The position numbers and the translations under genes are program-made. 64,000 bases of DNA, from NCBI GenBank assembly GCA_003833135.1, contig QZLH01000125.1:1-64000 (forward strand). The letters are read 5' to 3'. The DNA comes from Oehlia diaphana (taxonomy: Eukaryota; Glomeromycota; Glomeromycetes; Glomerales; Glomeraceae). The notes beneath the pieces are model-generated. The model saw nothing but the letters and a program-made list of their open reading frames with translations. It searched no databases and was not told where the DNA came from. Positions 58,595 to 64,000 of this stretch are shown here, one piece after another; positions within the stretch are counted from its first letter, which is position 1; the number at the start of each line of letters is the position of its first letter.

Positions 58595-60555
58595 GAAACC
58601 AAATTATTAATCAAATCGTATGATAAAATTTCGATCGATGAAGAAAAAAAGATGAGCTGTTGTTCGTTGTTCTATGAATTGAAAATCGTTGATGATTTGT
58701 AGATTACATTAACTTCAGGTTTCTCGAAGAAGGGGGAGGAAGGGGATTTATAATACTTATAATAAGGTATAAACTATAGTAAAAAAAATAATTTTGAATA
58801 ATTTGATAATATTACTTACTTAATCATCATATGATTAGATATTATTTAAACCCATAGTTTCGTTCGTATAAATATATTTACATTAACAAATTGTAAGATT
58901 TGCTTTCTGTAACTATGATCCACGGCCAATGATTAAATGTTCCTATGAAACGGATTTTCAATTTATATATATTCGTATTTATTACGTTACCCGGTTAAAA
59001 ATTATTATGTAACAAAATTATCAAACTTCTACTATTTGCATATTTTACGATTAGGTTATCATCGATTGACATCAATGTATATATATTTTATAGATTGCTT
59101 TCCGAAAGTTGTTCCGAATATATTGTTTTAATTATTTTAATTTTCCTTTTTTTTTCCTTCTTTTCTTCCTTTGAGAACGAATAAAAATTTATATTCAAAT
59201 TTTTTTTTATCGTACGACTCACAGATCACAATCAATTCGGTCGATGATCTTGCATATCCAATAATGTTCTTCATGTTTTTCATTCATTCTCCCTTTCCGT
59301 TTCCTTCAATAACTTTTCAACCAATTTAATTAATATATACAGTATATATATACTATATACTGTATTTTTATCCATTGTTTATTACAAAGTTTTTTTATGG
59401 TTTTTTTAAGTTGATCAAATAAGCTGTAAAATTCGGTAAAAAAAAAACATTTTTACGTAATATTCAAATATAATAAATCTGCATGTGAACATAAAATATT
59501 AAATTCCATATATAGTTTAACTGATCTGATCGATCTTAATAATTTTTTAAAAGGTGAACTATTTATATATATATTTTTTCTCACTTCCGTTTATTTCCGT
59601 TAATATAAAAAAAAAAAAAATAATAAATCGATTCCTTTTCATAGAGAAGAAATATAAAAATATCATAATAATATTAAAATTTAATCCAGTTTTTAATCAT
59701 CATTCATAAAAAAATGGGAATTTTTTTTTTTTTTTTTTTTTACTGTATGAATCGATCGAGAGAGAGAATTTTTTATAAAGCATGTATAAACATGTGAATG
59801 TTAAAAATGATTTTTGTTGTTTTTTATTGTGAAATTTTTAGGGTAAAGACCCCAGTTCAGTTTATTGAATGAATGATATTTTTTTTTTTTTTTGATAATC
59901 AAATAATCAAATGTTCAAATGTGAAGTGATAATTATACATGTATATTGTGTTATATAAATTACATAAGACATTCTATCCCTTATTTAAGATATTAATCAA
60001 GGGGAATAGTAAACTGTGACATATAAAATTTAAATTAGTGATGATAAAAATTACAATATGTGAATTAATCATACATAAAGAACAAAAGTTCCGTAATCAA
60101 CATAAAGAATGTGTTGTTTCATGCATATATATTTGAAAATATCATCATTTGATGCATTTAACATTATTTAAAATGAAAGATTGGCTAAATGTATGAAGCG
60201 GATGAAACATTAAAGACTGAAACTGCAGACTACCCCATGACGGAACTTTATCGAAAAAGTACATACAGTACATATACTACCATAAACGGTTTGTTTTTTT
60301 TAGATAAATCATTCATTCCCCACGAGTTATTCAACATTTTTTTTTGTTGTTTAAAAAAGGGTCCAATCTAAAAAAGGTTTCATAGTTCTTTGTCATAATT
60401 TGTTATAATATAACATGTCTGATATAATCAAGCGAATCTATAATTGGATTCTATACAGGCAATTACGATCGGGTTTAACAAACCGATATTTTTTGTACCT
60501 TGATGCGGACATTTAACTACTTATATATATTACGATATTTTACACTTAGCTTATT
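56768..60555. other. Gene-poor A+T-rich region
   Basis: About 3.8 kb without a convincing gene. Visible: T9A10 at 57923-57941, an A33 run at 58558-58590, a perfect-arm palindrome at 59338-59364 (TACAGTATAT...ATATACTGTA), and T-rich tracts near 59719-59741 and 59880-59894. One 60-codon frame at 60189 has coding-like composition but no recognised family. Confidence 0.5.
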
Positions 60556-61720
60556 TATTAAATAGGAGCGGTGATGTACACCGGAAGATTGTGAAGCAAT
60601 TAGAAACTTCTATTAGAATATCTAATTTAGTCAATACATTTATTTATTGGGATAGGAGCTGTGATTTGCACTGGAAGATTATGAAGCAATTAGAAACTTA
60701 ACTTCTATTAGAATATCTAATTTAGTCAATACACTTATTTATTGAGATAGGAGCGGTGATGTACACTGGAAGATTGTGAAGCAATTAGAAACTTACCTTC
60801 TATTAGAATATCTAATTTAGTCAATACATTTATTTATTGGGATAGGAGCGGTGATTTGCACGGGAAGAATGTGAAGTAATTAGAAACTTATTTACTATTA
60901 GAATATCTATTGGATAGGGAGAAGTGATTTACACTGGAAGATTGTGAAGCAATTAGAAACTTACCTTCTATTAGAATATCTAATTTAGTCAATACACTTA
61001 TTTATTGAATAGGAAGCAGTGATGTGCACCGGAGATTGCGAAGCGATTAGAAACTTAACTTCTATTAGAATATCTAATTTAGGCAATACACTTATTTATT
61101 GGGATATGAGCAGTGATTTGCACTGGAAGATTATAAAGCATTAGAACCTGGTTTAGTCATATGCTTATTTATTGGATAGGAAGCAGTGATGTGCACCGGA
61201 AATTGTGAAGCGATTAGAACTTGTTTTAGTCATATGAGCGATACACTTATTTATTGGGATAGAAAGAAGTGATATACACTGGAAATTGTGAAGCAATTAG
61301 AAACTTCTATTATAATATCTAATTTAGTCAATACACTTATTTATTGGGATAGAAGCTGTGATTTGCACTGGAAGATTATGAAGCAATTAGAAACTTAACT
61401 TCTATTAGAATATCTAATTTAGTCAATACACTTATTTATTGAGATAGGAGCAGTGATGTGCACTGGAAGTTTGTGAAGCAATTAGAAACTTAACTATTAT
61501 TAGAATAGTCAATACACTTATTTATTGGATGGAAGTAGTGATGTGCACTGGAAGATTATAAAGCAATTAGAACTTGGTTTTGTCATATGCTTAATTGGAT
61601 AGGAAGCAGTGATGTGCACTGGAGATTGTGAAGCAATTAGAACTTGTTTTAATCATATGAGCGATACACTTGTTTATTTGATAGGAACAGTGATGTACAC
61701 TTGAAGCAATTAAAAACTTC
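60556..61720. repeat. Minisatellite array, about 14 units of 66-98 bp
   Basis: Units begin near 60565, 60653, 60749, 60844, 60913, 61011, 61103, 61178, 61259, 61349, 61444, 61532, 61598 and 61682. Each reads roughly GGATAGGAGCAGTGATGTGC, ACTGGAAGATTGTGAAGCAA, TTAGAAACTTAACTTCTATT, AGAATATCTAATTTAGTCAA, TACACTTATTTATT. Short units (66-81 bp) have lost the inner TTCTATTAGAATATC part. Two variants, GTGATGTGCAC and GTGATTTGCAC, alternate in parts. No ORF spans the array. The GCAGTGATGTGCACTGGAAG core resembles the terminus of hAT-type MITEs in this window. Confidence 0.9.
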
Positions 61721-61892
61721 CAATTTCTTCCAATCCAAGTCAATATATATACATTCAATATACAGTATATATATTAGAATTTCCGTTTCCAATACAATAG
61801 ATTTACAATGGATAAAAAATTTGGAAAGAATAAGGTTCGGAAGGTTCAATTCCATTAAAAAAGTCACTGGAAAATTCCAATACACATTATTG
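61688..61892. mobile_element. Probable hAT-type MITE at the end of the array
   Basis: Left end CAGTGATGTACACTTGAAGC; right end, reverse-complemented, CAATAATGTGTATTGGAATT. Flanking 8-mers GATAGGAA and GATTGAAG match at five of eight positions. The left end is also the last unit of the tandem array. Confidence 0.45.
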
Positions 61893-63294
61893 GATTGAAG
61901 GTTATTAGTTGATTAAGGCTAGTTAGACACTTTTTAGTCATTACATTATATTACTCATAAATAAAGCAAATAAGTAAATCAACTTTTTATAATGATGATG
62001 ATCCTAACTTGTCAAGTTATCAAGTTAAAGACAAATTTTAATTACTTTCATTCAGTAAATAACTATAAATTAATAAAATTATGTAACCTTATAACAAATA
62101 ATAAAACATATAAGACTTTTTATGGTTAATTGGAGATAAAATTCAATTATGGTTACCCGAAATTGATTTTCATTGTAACATCAGATAAACTTGAACAAAA
62201 AAACAAGGTTTCTAAATAAAGCGGAAAACAGCGGAAAAATAAATGATTGGTCAACTTAACATGACATGATATTATAATTATAAATAATATGAATGATAAT
62301 TTTATCATAATATATTTTGTGTCAATAATTCTGCATTAAAAATATTTAGTGCGTTTTTTTTTTTTACCAATTTCTGCTTTTAAAGAATTCTTTCAAAATT
62401 TCATATTTGACCAGAATTAGTAATTAAATGCCGGCTGAAAATCACAAAAAAATTGCACCCTGAATCACATGATACTGCGTATAATCGGAATTATTTTTTA
62501 CCGCGGATTTACGATTTTTCGGTGAGGTTAGTAACTTTATTATTATTATTAATCAATTGTTAAAATATTAAACCAATCCATTTAATTTTCGGGACTTCCC
62601 TTTGATTTACAATTTAAATGTTCGTACAAAAGGGGGGAAAGCATATGTGTTTTCTTTTGATCATCAAATCATTTCGTTTGTATGATAATGAATCGGTTCC
62701 CTTTATTGTTAAAAAAACTGTAATTTTACGGTATATTTTGAAAGCAAATTTAAGGTTTATTATTTTTTTGTTTAGATTCTTATTAGAACGTATTAAAAAT
62801 AAAAATTACTTTCATATGATTTTCCCAAGTCCTTTGAAGAGAATCAGGCTTGGTTTTTAAATATTACTAAAAAAAAAAAACGAATGATTATTTATTTATT
62901 TATTTATTTATTTTCGGGAATTTTTTAAAAGACGCAATTTTAAAAAAATAATAAATATATATATATTAGATAATTTCTTATGTGATTATGTGATTAAATT
63001 CATACAAAATCATACATACATCATTCTAAGCCACAAAATATTAAAAATTGATTTTTTTTGACAATTTTTAAAACGTGGAAATTTAATGAAAATCATCATC
63101 TTTTTGCCTTTGTTCTTTTTTTTTATCCAATAATTTTTTTTTGGATTATCAATTTTTTAATTTAACCACTTAAGTTTCGCAAAATTCCGAAAGTACAGAA
63201 AGTACAAAGAATATCCGAAATTTTTTTTTTTTTTTTTTATACATAACTTTTTATTACTATTATTATTATTTATTATTACTATTATTTATTATTA

Positions 63295-63334
<40 letters not shown>

Positions 63335-64000
63335 TACTTTATTATTATTATTATTTATTTTTATTACTTTATTATTTTTTATTACTTTATTTTACTCGTT
63401 TTTACTCTTTCAGATCAATTTCTTAATATATATAACATGTTTTCGATTATCGCGCGCACAACTTGGATTACCTCACCGCCAAATATAGTAATGATGGACC
63501 GAAAAATTTTTTTTACGTGTTTATAATAATAATAAAATATATATATTATATAATAAATTTTACTTTACAATATTTTAAAAGTATATTATATACATGTGGT
63601 ATCACTTTGAAAATATGATTAGTAAATAATATTCTTAGCATTTACTTGGAATTTTCTTGGAATTTTTAAATAAAATTTAATTTATTTTGATCGTTAATTC
63701 GTCGGAAAAGTATAACTGGAAAAAAAAAAAAAAATATTTATTTATTATTTATTATTGATCTTATTGATCTTTTTCTTTTTAATAAATATATGAAAAAAAA
63801 AAGTGATTGATATAAATAATAATTAATTAATTGAGATTTTTTTTTTAAAAAAAAGTATTAAAGTTATTAAAATTATTAAAATTATATATTTTTTATTATG
63901 TAATTTATCCCTAAATGTCGAATCACAGTAAACGTACATATATACATAAATTTTTTTTTTTTTTGCGTGCACGAACCGCACGAACCACACAAGCTGATTG
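61893..64000. other. Gene-poor right end
   Basis: No supported gene. Includes an irregular TTA/TTAT microsatellite (see 63241-63395), T10A8 at 63837-63854 and several T runs. It may be the upstream region of a gene beyond the window. Confidence 0.5.
63241..63395. repeat. (TTA)n-type microsatellite
   Basis: About 150 bp of TTA/TTAT/TTACT repeats including an uninterrupted run near 63296-63330. Confidence 0.9.

Noticed and set aside
59210..59330. Minus-strand stretch reading HEEHYWICKIIDRIDCDL
   Set aside because: Too short, interrupted upstream by stops and without a match.
60189..60371. 60-codon frame (MYEADETLKTETADYPMTEL and on)
   Set aside because: The first part has coding-like composition, but there is no recognised family, no convincing downstream exon and no conserved neighbour.
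60556..61720. CRISPR-like array
   Set aside because: Units are contiguous tandem repeats of 66-98 bp without unique spacers, in a eukaryotic genome.
62618..62860. 80-codon hydrophobic frame
   Set aside because: Composition reflects A+T-rich spacer; no recognised domain and no neighbouring exons.

Overview
The window comes from a eukaryotic nuclear genome that is very A+T-rich. Its genes are compact and intron-dense, mostly with 50-120 nt introns and GTAAGT/GTATGT-type donors. The gene content (verprolin, SAGA Sgf11, Ipi3, Atg27, an HMG-box gene, FAR1/MULE and hAT transposon remnants) points to an early-diverging fungus. A Glomeromycotina species such as Rhizophagus is my best guess; this is inference, since no rRNA or marker gene is present.

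Layout. 0-3.6 kb: a decayed MULE/FAR1 transposase carrying inserted MITEs. 4.6-24.1 kb: a dense housekeeping block with verprolin/WIP, RNA polymerase II Rpb3, coatomer beta', Tap42, COP9 signalosome CSN3, a decayed POP5 remnant, Mg-dependent phosphatase 1, a FIT-family lipid protein, Sgf11 and STRAP. 24.5-29.4 kb: an intronless mitochondrial-type PPR protein diverging from an ING/PHD gene. 30.1-38.6 kb: a ribosome-assembly neighbourhood (Nog2, Rcl1, eL31, Ipi3) that also holds a MED28-like gene. 39.5-48.9 kb: RBBP6/Mpe1, cytosolic aspartate aminotransferase and Atg27. 48.9-54.5 kb: an extremely A+T-rich gene desert with fold-back elements and a hAT remnant. 54.5-56.8 kb: a beta-carbonic anhydrase and a frameshifted HMG-box pseudogene. 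56.8-64 kb: gene-poor DNA containing a tandem array of about 14 units of roughly 90 bp, whose unit contains the end of a hAT-type MITE.

Many genes are arranged head to head with 230-400 bp between start codons: VRP1/RPB3, SEC27/TAP42, FIT/SGF11, PPR/ING, MED28/RCL1 and RPL31/IPI3. Shared promoters are therefore the main regulatory layout visible here. Nog2, Ipi3 and eL31 meet on the pre-60S particle, and Rcl1 acts on the 18S side.

I saw no tRNA, rRNA or CRISPR feature and no convincing novel multi-gene system. The less expected observations are the MITE-derived tandem array, the frame-preserving MITE insertion in the MULE, the POP5 fossil, a carbonic anhydrase whose start codon seems to be assembled by splicing, and the clustering of ribosome-assembly genes.
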